A stretch of 64,000 bases of DNA from Toxorhynchites rutilus septentrionalis (taxonomy: Eukaryota > Arthropoda > Insecta > Diptera > Culicidae), in contig NC_073744.1 of assembly GCF_029784135.1 (NCBI RefSeq), positions 31,627,380 to 31,691,379 on the forward strand, written 5' to 3'. Of the stretch, positions 35,749 to 49,100 are shown in pieces. Below the pieces are notes generated by a model, which worked only from the letters and a program-made list of their open reading frames with translations, made no database searches and was not told the origin of the DNA. Positions within the stretch are counted from its first letter, which is position 1; the number at the start of each line of letters is the position of its first letter. The position numbers and the translations under genes were made by a program.

Positions 35749-37722
35749 TAAAGTAATAAAAAGTGTAGTATAAATATTATAATGATATGGTTATAATTTT
35801 ATTATTTTTCAACATATTCTATGGTTACTATGATGCCTATTCTATCAAATTCCTTTTTGAAATTGTATTCAATTTAAACCATCTTCTTCTCCTTCTTCTT
35901 TGTTTTAAAGAGGCTTTAAACTTTCCAGTTCCTCTATTTTAAACCAGGAAAGTGTCACCGAGATGTGGCTGACGGAACGACGAACGTATGTTTTGTTTTC
36001 TCCGCTAAATCTGATGCGTGTACGAAAGCATTCTATGTTCTTACTTCCTAAATAGTAACTAGGAAAATTGTAGGCAATCATGTGTGTCAACTGATTGTTT
36101 CTTGTATACTCGTTCAAATATAATAAACATACACGTTTTTCTGCTTCTGAAAAACAGCTGCTTTTCCGTCCGATTGAAACACACGTTAGAAACAAGTATC
36201 CGTAGGCTGCAGCCTTGACATTGTACATCACTGCTGCTAGCGGATGTTCACTATTTCTGTCCGTGTGCGGAACCGTTTAGCCACAGTGGCCTTCACAGAA
36301 TGCAGTTCTAGTGGCCGGTCGGAGCGAAACAGCTTTTTTTTTAAAGAGTATTGTTATGTAAATCTACTTCAGCCTCGCCGCGGCGGCTACTTTTCATTGA
36401 GCCGATTAATAATAATAGCCACTCATAAGCCACGATCATTTATTTTCGCTTCTTTTTTTTCGCCAGCTCTCATGATTAATGCTAAATGCATTGCCGCTTT
36501 TGCCTGTGGTGGCGTGTAAATATTAATCCGTTGCATTCTTGTTTACTCCAATGCGCGAATGAATAACAATTCTGTGCGGACCGACATTCAAAGGCACGTG
36601 CTTCAATGAGAGGGAAATATACATGTGCGATGTTCTATTATTTTTCTGGTGCTACAGTCATCTCCTCTCGACAATGAAGACATCTGGTGGTCAGTTCGCT
36701 TGGAGGTACAAGTTGGAGTTGCATGCAATTTCCGAGAAACCGGGGATGCGTGCTTAGAATATAAGAGACACGTTGTATTGATGGCGTAGGGGAGAGCAGG
36801 GGGAGATGGACACTGGAAATATTTTATGGATGAAAATCAATTCTAGTATGGGGCTGGCCATACCCCACGTGGACAACTTTAGGGGGGGTAGGGGGTATGA
36901 AAATGTCCACGGAAAGGGGGGAGGGGGTTTAGACTATGTCCACGTTGACACGAAGAATAAATATTTTTTCAAATATAGTCACCGATACATTCTAAATTAA
37001 ATAAAAGCTATTCCGTATTCAAGAATTTTAAAACTGCGCCCTACCTGAGTATTCCGTATTTATCATTAAACGGAATGGGCTGCTTGAGAGTGCTTCATAT
37101 ATTTAAACTTAATCATTAAACGTTTTTACTGAAATCCATACTCTGAAAATAACTCACGCAAGCTGTGGACAACCGAGCTATTTCCTATGATCCTATGACT
37201 TTTATAGTTACGGGCAATGCATTAACGTTCATAGCCAAACACTATAAAAATTAAAAAATTCCATAATGGTTGAGTTTTCATGATATTACGCATATAATGA
37301 TAAACACGATAAACGTGTGTATAATTTTTCATGTAAAATCAATTTTTTGTATTACTTTTCTCTCTGTATTACTTATTGTATTAGAAGTATTGGAATTTCG
37401 TCATTTCCTGCGAATTTATATTAGCTTTTACGTAAGATGAACCATGCAACACTAGTCATCAAACTTTAATCAATTTACCCACTATTCTAATTTTTTTTTT
37501 GTGAAACCCTCGCCTAGAATGCAGTTGGTAAAAATTTAAATTGATGAATTCCAATACCTTTTAGAAGCGAAAAAACTTATTTTTTCTTGTTTTTTAAGGG
37601 GTTTATTATTTTTCTTCCAAAAACTTTATTGTTTCTATCAAAAAAAAAGAAGTTCTCCAACCATTCTACAATTACTTCCTTGACACCACAATGTTATTCC
37701 TATTGTTATCTTTCACTAGTTA
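35749..37722. other. spacer without a supported gene
   Basis: A 108-codon minus-strand open frame (35905-36231) has no domain I recognise and no supporting exon context. A CACGTG-rich repeat lies at 36850-37200. Otherwise nothing was identified. Confidence 0.4.
36850..37200 (+). repeat. CACGTG-rich repeat F, copy 3 with tail
   Basis: The core (36850-36955) has ccccacgtggacaactttag, a G-rich run, gaaaatgtccacgg and tccacgttgacac. The following 200 bases (about 36990-37170) match the sequence after copy 5 (about 57960-58060), sharing 'ttttaaaactgcgcc'-like and 'ttgagagtgct' blocks. The family is therefore longer than its CACGTG core. Confidence 0.65.
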
Positions 37723-38767
37723 AAGGGTGGAACGACCAAAAAGTGCTTAACTTCAACGTAGCATTAATCGATTATTTGAAAAAAAATGAGAACTCCAATT
37801 TTTGCTGGCACAGGTGTGTAGAATGATGTGCCTACTTTGTTTTCGGCACATGCTCTTCAGTTGTCAAAATGGCCTCCACGAAAGAGGAACTGCGTTTAAT
37901 AATTCAGCACGCGCACAAAGAATTTCCACTTTTGTCGCATAATCAGTTAGCGAAAAAGCTCAATTTGCCTCAAACGACGGTGTCTCAAGTGATTAGAGTG
38001 TTTGGGGAGAGGTTGAACACAACTCGGAAGCCTGGAAGTGGAGGAAACCGCATTCCGACGGTCGAACAGACAACCAAAATGGTGAAGAGGACATACACGA
38101 GCAATCCAAACTTATCGCTCCGGGACGTGGCAGATAAAGTCGGAGTGTCCCAAACCACGGTGCAAAGCGCCAAGAAAAGAGCTGGGCTGTCAATGTACAA
38201 GAAGGTAAAGACGAAAATCAAAACAAATCGGCCAAAACGAGGACACGGAAGTTGTATACTGCGATGTTGACCAAATTCGACTGTATCGTTATGGATGACG
38301 AGATATACGTCAAAACCGACTTTAACCAGCTTCCGGGACAAGAATTCTATACGGCGACGGGAAGGGGCAAGGTGACAGCACATTAAATTGTCGTAATTCG
38401 CAAAGAAATATCTGGTTTGGCAGGCGATATGCTCGAGCAGCATGAAGAGCAGCATTTTTGTAACAACCGGTACAATCAACCAGGGAGTTTATGTTAAAGA
38501 GTGTCTCCAAAAACGACTCCCGCCGTTCTTGCAACAGCACACGGGTTCCGTGCTGTTTTGGCCGGATTTGGCCTCATGCCTCTACGGCAAAAAGGCCCTG
38601 GAGTGGTATGAGGCCAACAACGTCCAATTCGTGCCTAAGGATAAGAACCTGCCCAATACCCCAGAGCTTCGCCCGATCGAAAAATACTGGGCCATCGTAA
38701 GGCGGAACATAAGGAAAACAAAAAAAAGCGTTATTTTGTCTTAGCACTTTTTGGTCGTTCCACCCTT
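37723..38767 (+). mobile_element. DD37E-type Tc1/mariner element, copy A
   Basis: The inverted ends aagggtggaacgaccaaaaa (37723) and ttttggtcgttccaccctt (to 38767) are flanked by TA. The termini extend to about 28 bp with one or two differences. At 1045 bp it is slightly short for an autonomous member. The encoded transposase is frameshifted. Confidence 0.88.
37869..38744 (+). pseudogene. DD37E transposase, copy A, frameshifted
   Basis: The start ATG 37869 gives MASTKEELRLIIQHAHKEF, then the first HTH (LAKKLNLPQTTVSQVI) and the second (LRDVADKVGVSQTTVQSAKKR). A frameshift near 38240 leads to a different frame, where RKLYTAML and the first catalytic Asp (IVMDDEIYVKTDF) follow. More breaks occur to 38440. 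The last frame (38442-38744) has VLFWPDLAS (second Asp) and PELRPIEKYWAIV (Glu), with 37 residues between them. The C-terminus runs into the inverted repeat. Tc1/IS630/mariner elements with this spacing were described from mosquitoes; placing this copy there is inference. Confidence 0.83.
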
Positions 38768-38885
38768 TAAAATGTTTCACAACAGAATTTTATGCAAAAT
38801 TTTCTCATCTTTCAAATGAATGTAATTTTTCAAAAAAGGAACTGGGTATTTTATAGAACATTTTAAAGTTTTCACAATTTGCTGT

Positions 38886-39275
38886 GCGATCGTTTTGTCA
38901 TGAAATATTCATAATCCTGAATCAAAGGATAATTCTTCATTGGATCGAGAATATCTCTGGAAAACAGATTCTACTGGAATTTAATATAAATCTATTCGAT
39001 TGGCGTTTGCAATCACAATTAGTAAAGCTCAGGATCAATCTTCGAAGTTGTATAGTTTATATTCAGATGCGGATTGTTCCTCAACAGGTCAACTATTTTT
39101 TACTTGTCTACAAACCAGATAGCCTTTATATTTTCGCTGAAAATGGAAAAACAAAAAAATATATATATTCTCAAGTATTTCAAAATTAAACGAAACTTAT
39201 GCTTTGTTATGCTACTCATTTCTCTGCCGTACAACAACAATGGGCCGCAGCAAAGCTGGTACAGCAAGTAAAATT
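38886..39275 (+). pseudogene. Helitron helicase C-terminal remnant
   Basis: In one frame from 38991 the sequence reads SIRLAFAITISKAQDQS, matching the late motifs of Pif1-type Helitron helicases. In another, PDSLYIFAENGKTKKYIYSQV, the usual C-terminal stretch, is followed by sequence ending caatgggccgcagcaaagc then ggtacagcaagta, close to a decayed Helitron 3' end. There are several frameshifts and a stop. It belongs to a different Helitron lineage from the three non-autonomous copies, which end gggtcagCTAG. Confidence 0.6.
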
Positions 39276-39344
39276 TGAAATAAAATAAACTTAAATGGAA
39301 TTTAGACGCAATTCAGTTATTACCTTATTATTTTAATTAAAAAA

Positions 39345-39470
39345 TGAAAAATGTCCACGTGGACAAAGGGGGGTAGAGGTATGAAAATGTCCACGCTTGT
39401 CCACGGAGGGGGAAGGAGGGAGTCTAAAATAGTGCTTTTTCTGGCCACGTGGTATGTGGACAGCCTCTAT
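39345..39470 (+). repeat. CACGTG-rich repeat F, copy 4
   Basis: It begins aatgtccacgtggacaaagg, continues gaaaatgtccacgcttgtcc and a G/A-rich run, and ends ggccacgtggtatgtggacagcc. Both termini contain CCACGTGG, and the right end is the inverse of the left end of copies 1 and 5. Confidence 0.7.
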
Positions 39471-40147
39471 TCGTCTTTGCAGGAATAAGCACACCATAAC
39501 ATTCCAATAGCTATCCGGAGTAAATAAATTTTGAGTTGACATTTTCTATTGAAGTGAAAATTCAGCAGCAGGCTCGTCGTTTTAGATGGGCAAATACGAA
39601 TCATTACTTTGTTTCGTTGGCTACCCCTGTGTTTCACGTTTTCAGTAGGTGGGGCTTTCGGATCAAATATTACGCCTGCGGATGTTCACAATGTTCTCGT
39701 ATAATTTTGTCGCTGAAATAGTTCAATGGCACAATGAAACGTAACGCACATAAGCAACGCAAAACAAAAATACGACGACAGAAAGCTAACACCAGGCTGT
39801 CATTCTTCAAACATTCAAGCCAATGACAAGTTGTATTTTAAAATCGTTACAAATAGACACAAATATAATCGGCTTCCGATTCTTGTCGGAAAATTCTAGC
39901 CGTAATTCTCATAAATGCAATAAAATCGTATATTTTTATAGATAACCTTCACGATTGGTCATCTCATCTCTCATCCCTTATAAAATTTATCGCACTTTTC
40001 AAAAATGTGCCCTCAGCTTCTGGTTGGAATAATATTATTGTTTTTTTTTTCAGGTTAAACTTTATAGCTCATAAGCAAATTCAATCGTTTGTGTGTGTAT
40101 GTTTGTGTATAGATTGGCAAAATTCACCCTGTCTTACTGTTACTTGC

Positions 40148-43100
40148 TTATTTGGCAGCCTCTGGTGGGCAGTCCGGCTGGTTGGAGGGATGCGCCGCGC
40201 GGAAAGCTGGGTGCCCTTCCAGCTCGCGGTCGATGCGCAGAATTATCGGATAGGGACGCAGATCCACGTGGAAGCGGCGAGCGTTGAAAACCTGCGGCAC
40301 CAGGCAGCAGTCGGCGAGCGTGATTTCATCGCCAACGCAAAATTTCCCCGCCGAGGTCGACAGGAGCTTCTCGATCGCCCGAAAGCCACGGGTGATCCAG
40401 TGCTGGGCCCATTCCTTCTTCTTTTCCTCGCCCACGTGAATGAGCACGATCAGATTCTGGAGCGGCTGGACGCCGGAGGCGATCACCTGCAAAAGAATGT
40501 ATCACAAATTAAGATAGAACATGTATGGAGAGAGAAGCGCCGGAATACCTCGCAGATTTCACGAACTTTGGCACGTTTCAGAACATCTTGCGGTAGCAGC
40601 GGACGTTGGGGCCGCGTCTCTTCCAGATAATGCATAATTGCCAGTGACTCAACCAACGTATGGCCATCTGTAGGGAAATAGATTAAATAAACAGATTGTG
40701 GATTAGCGTCATCATGCGATTAGGATGTTATGAACGCACAGTAAGCAATACATTGCAGGAAATTCAATTACTTATCTAGGAAGCAAGATATGATATGAAT
40801 TTGTAGCAACAATTTTCAGTTGAAAATTGATTACAGTTTTCTTATCAAAATATTCGCCAAGTTTTGCTCATGAAAGTTTCTTCGAGTGGTCTTATCGAGT
40901 GATTTGGCCATTATTCTACCAGAACTAACGGCGATAGGTGTTTTCAAGAAGTATTGGTATATTTTGTGTAAACTAATGATGTTGAGGGTCCTGTTTTTAT
41001 TGGGCTTCGGACAGGTAAATTTCTTGTTTGAGGTGCGTGACGATCTACTGACCCCAATTTGTTCCCATTCGTTTTTCAGATGGTTCTTTCTAGCGCGTTC
41101 ATCGAAAAGTCCGTCGAAAATGGCATACCGTCTGAAGCAACGAATCGACTGACCGAACTCGATTAACTCTTCAACAAGCTGCATTATGACGTCGATTACA
41201 AACTGAGAATCTACCGAATGGATCACTCATTACGGTTGAAAAATCTTAACGCTCAGTTCATCTCCCGGTACGGCTTCCTGGTGAGTAATATCTCAGAAAC
41301 CAAACAGCACGCCAAGGATGAAATTCTGGAGCACGCGCTACAAATCGGTGGCACCCAGAATCCATGCATCGTGACGAAATACAACGAGACGAACCGTCGG
41401 GCCAGCCAGGTGGCGGATGATCTCAGTGTGACGATGAGGAACTTGGCGACGGACTTGACCCATGTCACGAGAAATTTCTTCTACCCAAACGTACTGCGGT
41501 ATCAGCTGGAGTCGACCGAACTGCAATCGGCAGTTGTGCAGAGGCTGGCCCTTCCGGATGCACTAATCAATCTCCCAGATACGTTGGAAGATTTGGAGGC
41601 TCATCTTCGCGAGAACGCTGACATGGTTGACCGTGTGGTGCTCCTTCTGGATCACGAGGTGGCTGCCTTCGGAGGCATCATGAACCGAATTAGGAGAGAG
41701 ATATTCACGGAGGCCGATGAGATCATGAGCGAGTATGTTTCAAATATGGATAAGCTGATAGAAGAAGCGTTGCAGTGTGTTTGAAGAGAAGTTGTAACGG
41801 CAGTTGTTTTTATTCGACTTTCTAATGCTAGTATCTGCCAATGGGTAATTTAATCGTCCGTACTTTCTTTTGCGTTCCCCAATGCTTGTTTTGAACCACT
41901 TGTTTGCTCATGTTTACATAGAATCCTGACAAACCATTTACATTTCACATCAATAAATACATAGAAGGCGAAGAACAAACACGTATACAGAACGATTGGT
42001 ATTCCTACTGACAATTATAATTTCTTTATGAAACTCTGCTGATTTACTGATAAATCACACATATTGAAAAGCAAGCGGCGGGCTCTCATAATAAACACCG
42101 AAACGAAATCCACCCTTCGCTGATCCGCGCTTCTGGAAAGTACGACAAATTTCAATATTATAGTCCGAGTTTATTTGTCTCCAGATATGAATCATAGCAA
42201 GGATTTTCAGATATCAAGCAAGCGGAATATGTTTACCAGCATGTAGACATCTAAACGATGTATCTCCACGAGCAGCTATAGGAGATCTTTATACGTCAAT
42301 CTCTGGGGTATGCGAGTGGAAAGCCAAACTAAGTCTTCCGGTCGCGGCGCAGCATCTAAACATGTTGTTTGTGCTTGCCGATTGATCTTTGAAACATGAT
42401 TTTACAGACATCATTTCCTCCAGTGACATTCTTTTGCTTTTACGTGCTACAAATCATGACACAAAAGTGAACGAGACAACTCTGCTTCGGTTCGCACTTC
42501 GTGATACACGATGAAACGAACCAAAATGTCGAACCTCTCCATGCATCATGAAGCAGCAGGATCATGCCTAGTGATCCCCGATAATCGTTCGATTAATCGA
42601 TTAATTGAATACAGAAATCGATTATTAATCGAACGAATACTGCGCAACCAATAATCGAGGCGAACGAATAACTTACGTCGATTAATCGATCCAAACCCTG
42701 AGCAAAAAAAACATTTTACAGTTATTCAATTGTTTATCTAATGAAAAACAACATTTTATTGTTTGCGATAGATGCGTAGAAATATTCCCTATCAATTGAT
42801 GCAAATATCTTTCCAATCCAGTATGAAATGTTTGAGTTATACGCATTCGAAATCTTGCATTTTTTCGTGCATGTTCTGTGTTTAGGTTTTCATTTTACCC
42901 CCTATATATTCCGGTTAGACGTAGTCCCACGTCAAAATATCCTTGTGCAGAATTTATTGGAGATTTCAAAACTGCCTTTCGATTTGCGATGCGATAGCTG
43001 TTTATTGAATCATTCATCATCAAAGACGAAAGGATAATTTATCATTCAAACTTAAATATCTCTGTGTGGAAAGGTCCTACAGGAACGTTCTTGGAGCCAA

Positions 43101-46100
43101 AAAATTGTGTTAGTCCAGAATATTCTTGAAAAAAAAATCGATTTTTCATTTCTTCCAGATATTGTAGCTCACCACACCTACATACACCAAGATAAAAAAA
43201 ATGTACGTACAATATTCTAATATCTGAAAGTTAAAGCTTCAAAACGATTTACATCCCATCGATATGCCTTTATTTTTCACGAAGTTACAGCATGTCAAAA
43301 ATCACTTAAAATTTCCGACTTCGCATTCTGTTCCTCTAATTTTTTTGTCGAGTGTATAACTAAAATAAAGAGCTTGAAGGGAAGTTACCTCCGAAAAACT
43401 GCAGCAGCTTTGCTGGAAGCTTGAATTTCAAGAGTAAGTCCAGAGAGCGATATTGTTTCCGTTTGTTGTTCTATCATCTTTTATCACGAATTGTTGTCAT
43501 AACACGGACAAACACACTGAGAATCTATTCTAAGCAAAATTTAGTTGTAAATAGAAATCATTTATATTCCATAGCATCGCATATAAAAATAATTTACCTT
43601 GTTATTGAATTTAGTGGACATCAATTAGCATCATTCGAGCATAACGGGTGTTAAATAAAAAATGAGAATTTTTTCAATACCTTTCAGTAACTCAAATAAA
43701 GAGCGTAAAATTTTCTTTCTCCAAGAAAATTGCTCTTTGGGCTCCCTAGAAACAGTAGACGTTTTCGGTTTTGCTAGTTTGAATTTAGTCAAAGCAAAAA
43801 TGGCGTCGAAACAGCACGTGCTCCGCGATCGCATTGTACGGTTCTACGAAACGCATTTCCAAAATGTACCTGTCAGTACGGTATATCGTATCCTTGGTTC
43901 CCTGAACGTAGAGCGGAAGTGGTCGTCCGGTGACGATAATGACGAAGCAGAGGAAGACATCGTTAAAGAAGCTGTTTGACAACAAGGACGCAACCAGCCT
44001 GCGTGACGCCGGTCGGAAATATGGCTGCTCCCACGTATTGATCCATTGGATGATGGATGGAATCGTCTGCAGGAAGAAGACGAGGTCGCCGTGACAGGAG
44101 GTCCGCATGAAAATAGCGAGACGGGATGTCCGCACGGGGAACAGCGAGACGGGATGTCCGCACGTAAAAGCGAGACAGAATGTCCGCACGCAAAAAAAGC
44201 GAGACGGGATGTCCGCACGGAATAAGCGAAGTGGAATGTCCACAATAACGAGATGGGAGGTCTGCAGGTGCATAGTGGGAGCGAGACGGGATATCCACAT
44301 GACCATTGCAAGATAGCATCATTGGGCGTCTACCGATAAACTGGAGTGATCATTATTGGAATCGATTATTGCTGTCTCATGCAACATTCATACTCTGGTT
44401 ACGGTCCATGTTCGTTTTTTGAAGCACCGCCGAATGTATTTATGAGCAAATGTTGGTGACAGAATATACGAAATAATATGGTTGGGTTTTGAAAGGTGCG
44501 TTCTAGAAACTAGGGGAAATAAAGTATACGAAAGCAAAAAGACTACTGGGTTGCAACGTATTACGCGAAGATTAGTTAGTTTTCTAGTCATATTCCGCAA
44601 GGATAGTATCTCCTAACTCAGAAACTAATGAACCTTTTGAAGCTTGCAGCGGGAAAATTCAGGTAGTTGGCATCTGCACTAATAGAGCAGGAAAAAGTTC
44701 CCAGTATCTAGGCGGAAGCAGGGAACAGAACAAAAAGCGCTAATGGAGCTAGTTGAGAGGCTCCAAGCAATGAACCAAAAGAGGAATGAGTATGTAAGAA
44801 TATATGTACCATATGTATTTATTTATTTATATATTGCAAGATAGTCTATACACCAAGGACTAGATGAACCAATTCTACGCAAGATTGTCGGAGAAAGTTC
44901 ATCTTTGCAATATAACAGTGCCGACGACGACAGGTTTGTCAGAATGCAACTTTTAAAAGGCATGCGTATCAAGGTGTTGGGCAAATCAACGCGGTTATTA
45001 TGATACGAAACAAACTTTTTCATCCAGTCAATCACACGTGAGGAGGCGTTCGAAACGGGAGCGATACCATCTGGGTCACGTCGGGTGTTCACGGTAGCAC
45101 GAAAACAGCTCGCATCGCTCATTGAATAATATAAAAAAGGTCGGTACATGGCATCTAATCATCGATCACAAACTAAACAAGAGAGAATAGCATGTAAAAA
45201 AACAAAGAGCTGGTCGACGTTCTCGTTGCCCTAAATCGTACCGTATGTACCACAAATTCGAAACATGTCCTTGAGATAATCTTAGATACAAGATGCAACG
45301 TTTGTGAAATCACCGGGTATCTTGACGTTGCTTGTAGAAATAGCTGCAATTAGAGCACAAAAAAATCCACACAGAAAGACAACATAATAGTATGGCCAAC
45401 CGAAGAGAATGAGAAATAGGATGCTGAAAAACAAAAAAATAATTATTTCTCACGCATGTTTTCGAAGAAACAAACCTTCGTCTTTCTTTTCCTTGCAAAT
45501 TATTCTGCTTCCGTCGTCTCGTTGAATTATCCTGGGATTACTCTGGAGTTTGGAATTGCTTCAGAATAGATTCATTCGCTCTTAAGCATGAGTTCCCTCA
45601 GATTTTTGCGATCGTTTGTTTTTGTTTTCGTTTCTGTGCGACAGATGAGGTGTCTATGCAGAATCCATCTACGAAGTACGTCAAATGATTGAGCCACTCA
45701 GATTCCCGTGTTGGGAATGAAGCAAGGTATCAAATAAATGCATATGAGGGTTTACATGAAGAAAAATTACATGTTTGGTTGTTTCGTAATTTTTGAAATT
45801 GTTTCAATATGTAGAACAATTTTAGCTATAGTATTACCGTCTTATTCGCCACCAGGAATATATACTTGACTTCGCTCTTAGGTTTCTTTTTTTTTAAAGT
45901 ATGGCACCATATATAATGATAACTTTACCGATAACGAGTATTAAGCTTCACTAAAATATTACCCCATGCGTGTTTATACTTGATACATCATTATCTTTGG
46001 CATCACACATTTAGCTGCCCAGCACCAAGCACACGTAAGCGGGATTCATTATAGTATTGGAAGATTCCTTGGTTTTAGGAGTTACATACGTACTACAATA

Positions 46101-49100
46101 TCAAATGGATTAAACATTTATTTCTCTTGAGTAGAGGGGAGATGTGTGGTATACATCATTAAGGGAGTGTGAAATGAGCTTACTCATTTAATAGAAGTGT
46201 GAACCGAACTGAACTCGACGTACTTGACACATACGGTGAACCAGTGTGAGTGATACCACTATATAATACAAGGGATACCACAACTACTTGTATCTCATAG
46301 TATGCGATGCTCTGGTTAATATGTATAACCATGACTCGACCTCTCTCCTCTTCCGGCGTTCGGACCGAATAGACGAGCTCTAACGTTGGGGGATTTTCCC
46401 TTCGGAGCGTGAAGTTCACAGTTATGTTGTACATCGCCATTTCCGACCGGTACATTTCAAAGCCTTGGTTTAAGCCGAGCGGTCTGGCAATCAACCAACA
46501 AATCTATCGAGAAGAGTGTCTCGAGAAAATCCTGCTGCCGTTCCTGAACGAGCATCACGCGGATGGGAAGTACGTCTTCTGGCCGGACAAGGCGTCTTCC
46601 CATTACGAAAAGAAGACGCTGGCGTTTCTTGAGGAGAAAAAGATACCGTTCGTGCCGAAAGATCGTAACCCAACAAACTTGCCCCAGTGCCGCCCAATAG
46701 AGGATTTCTTTGGCTCACTCAGTGCCCTAGTGTATAAAAACAATTGGAGGGCCAAGGACACGAAGCAACTGACTACAAGAATCCGGACTTGTATCCGGAA
46801 AATGGACGTAAGTGCCGTACAACGTTCTTGTGAGAGCATCGCGACAAAGTTGCGTCGAACAGCAGACCACGGCCCTTACCCAAACATTCACTGACATTTT
46901 TTTGAATAAAATACATTATGTTATTAATAAAAAATACTGAAATCGATGAAAAAAAAAATTTTTTATGTGTGGTTGAAAAAATTCTCATTTTTTATTTAAC
47001 ACCCGTTGTGTGCTGCACATAAATTAAGCCAAAATATTGGAGAATCGCCTTTATCTGGTTACCGCACATAAAATCTATATAAAAATTATTTTCAGTGTTG
47101 GGAATAAGAATGTTTCACGATTTTTACTTATTATAATCAGCGAGATGAATAACGTACACAATGTTCATATAATTCCAGACGATAATATGTAAAAACATTG
47201 CTGAAATTGACTTTTTCCCTATTTTGAGTTATATAAAGTAAAAAGAATCCATTTTGAGCACATTTCTAAAATGAATCCATTATTATATGTAACCGCCCAA
47301 AAAATTTAATTCCATGGGCAATATTAATCTAATGTATATGCGCGGCTAGATTGCAAAAATATATGTGTCGTACAGATAAATCTGATATGAAATTTTTTTT
47401 CGGTGTATCATATTTTCTGTATCAAACATTTAAGTGCGATTCACATACAACATACACGTCACGTTCACGTCCCGTCACGTCACGATACGTCAATGATTCT
47501 ACCATGCAATTCTCATGAAAACATTCACATACACCAGCAACGTAACGACCCGTCAGCATACGTTCAACGAAAACGACCGGCAGGGTTTGTAGAAAAGAAT
47601 AATTGACGGAGACGGACGGCTCGTTTGGTTTTTGTCTGGGCTTTGTGTCTCGGCTTTTGTTTTGATTTGGTTGTACAGTAATTTACATCTACATCGACAT
47701 TAAGCTAATTGAACAGATCTCTGATGCAACACGTTTAATTAGACATTTTTACCTCTAGTTTGACATTTTTGTAAACATTGAGTTCGGGGCCCAAATTATG
47801 GCCCCACATTGAAAGTCGCCACCAGTCGCAAATGTCCAATTACTGGTCAAAACCGACTTCAATGCGACACTGAATGGTGCCTCAGCATATCGCTTTAAAA
47901 GTAACTCACTGTACTTTTTATGCCAACATAACTCTTAGCTCCAAATTTCGGAGTGAAAATCATTCGCGACTAGTTGAAATAATTATTCTATTTATTATTA
48001 TTGTTGCATAAGGGTCGGACTACGGGGTTTAAGCATTTAAATAATTGAATTCAATGATTCTTATTGAATTTTTCTAAATTTAGAACTGATTCTAGGCATG
48101 CTGATTTGAAAGAGGGCATTGCAATTTCAAATTGTTGTAGGTGGCGACACCATGAATAAAATTAAAGAAATCATTCGTTTGGCATTTGACGTGACGGTGC
48201 GGGTGGAAGCATTGACTGCATGTGTGAATTGGTGGAGACGTTGACGGAACGTAGACGTTCTTCTCCGTAACGTGCTATGTGAATCGCACATTATTTGCAA
48301 GTGATTGAAATTCTTGAACGAGAATTGTGTCTGAAAATAATCTGATATTATAATGACGAGTTTTGGTAGAAGTGCTAGAAAATTTATATTTAAAGTAAAT
48401 TGTAAATTGACAGGAAACGTGATTGTTTGCAGGTATTAATAACAAAAAATAAATTTTGGGCGGGACAAAGTTTGCCGGGTCGGCTAGTAGTATAATATGT
48501 TAGCATAGTAAAAAAATGTTTATAAGAAATTTGTATGAATATTTGAGCATCATTAATATCCGATTCATTGCTCTGATAATATGAAGGACTTATTTCATCA
48601 AAGAACTGAAGAATATGTTTCATACGAAGAATCGCCGTGAACTCTGCACTCAGATAAGCCAAATCTCTGCCAAAAATACTCCGCTAATGGTTATTATTTC
48701 TCGAAATAAAAAAAAATCCTGATAAAAATGTTTTGATGACTGAATTTTTAGTCTCTCACAGCAGCTTCAGTTTACGCTTTGTACGGAACAGGACACAAAC
48801 TAATGTCGTCTCGTATGCGTTCGATGTGCTCGTCCGTTTTCTCAATCAAGCCATCCAGACAGTTGGAATGGCTGGCAACGATATCCTGCCCCTGAGCATG
48901 CATTCCATCGATGTTATCCTGCATTGTGGGAAGTACACTCTCCCTCCAAAGTAGCTCTAGCTCGTAGTACGCACGAAGCATCGTATCGACATGGCGCTCC
49001 GGCTGTGTGACCGAGTTGTGCATAGAAAACGACCACAACATGTACTCGCTGATCGAGGTGGTCAGTCGCTGTAATATATCAAGATTCTCCTGGAAAGTGT

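Larger units (their letters stand above)
41785..43643. other. spacer with dispersed repeats E and D
   Basis: No gene. After the nested gene's 3' flank (a possible AATAAA at about 41952), repeat E copy 2 occupies about 42714-42933. Repeat D copy 1 follows directly at about 42935-43350. A low-complexity stretch rich in 'cgattaatcg' lies at 42585-42695. Confidence 0.5.
43644..47006 (+). mobile_element. Tc1/mariner-superfamily element, copy C, expanded interior
   Basis: The left end cgggtgttaaataaaaaatg (43645) and right end (inverse, ending aacacccgt at 47006) share about 34 bp. TA precedes the left end; the right flank reads TG, so one target base has changed or the boundary is a base off. At 3.36 kb it is longer than usual. 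The N- and C-terminal parts of a transposase lie near the two ends. Between them is a minisatellite (44095-44310) and about 2.1 kb I cannot identify, replacing the middle of the gene. Confidence 0.78.

Noticed and set aside
35905..36231. 108-codon minus-strand frame as a gene
   Set aside because: No domain, signal peptide or exon partner is visible; the region is between repeats.
43785..44322. Three minus-strand open frames of 119-173 codons
   Set aside because: They are shadows of the minisatellite and of the transposase N-terminus on the plus strand.
44823..45149. Retroelement protein in the unknown insert
   Set aside because: The frame is open but I could not match it to any polyprotein domain, and no long terminal repeats were found.
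46180..46494. 104-codon minus-strand frame
   Set aside because: It overlaps the plus-strand transposase C-terminus in part and has no recognisable domain.
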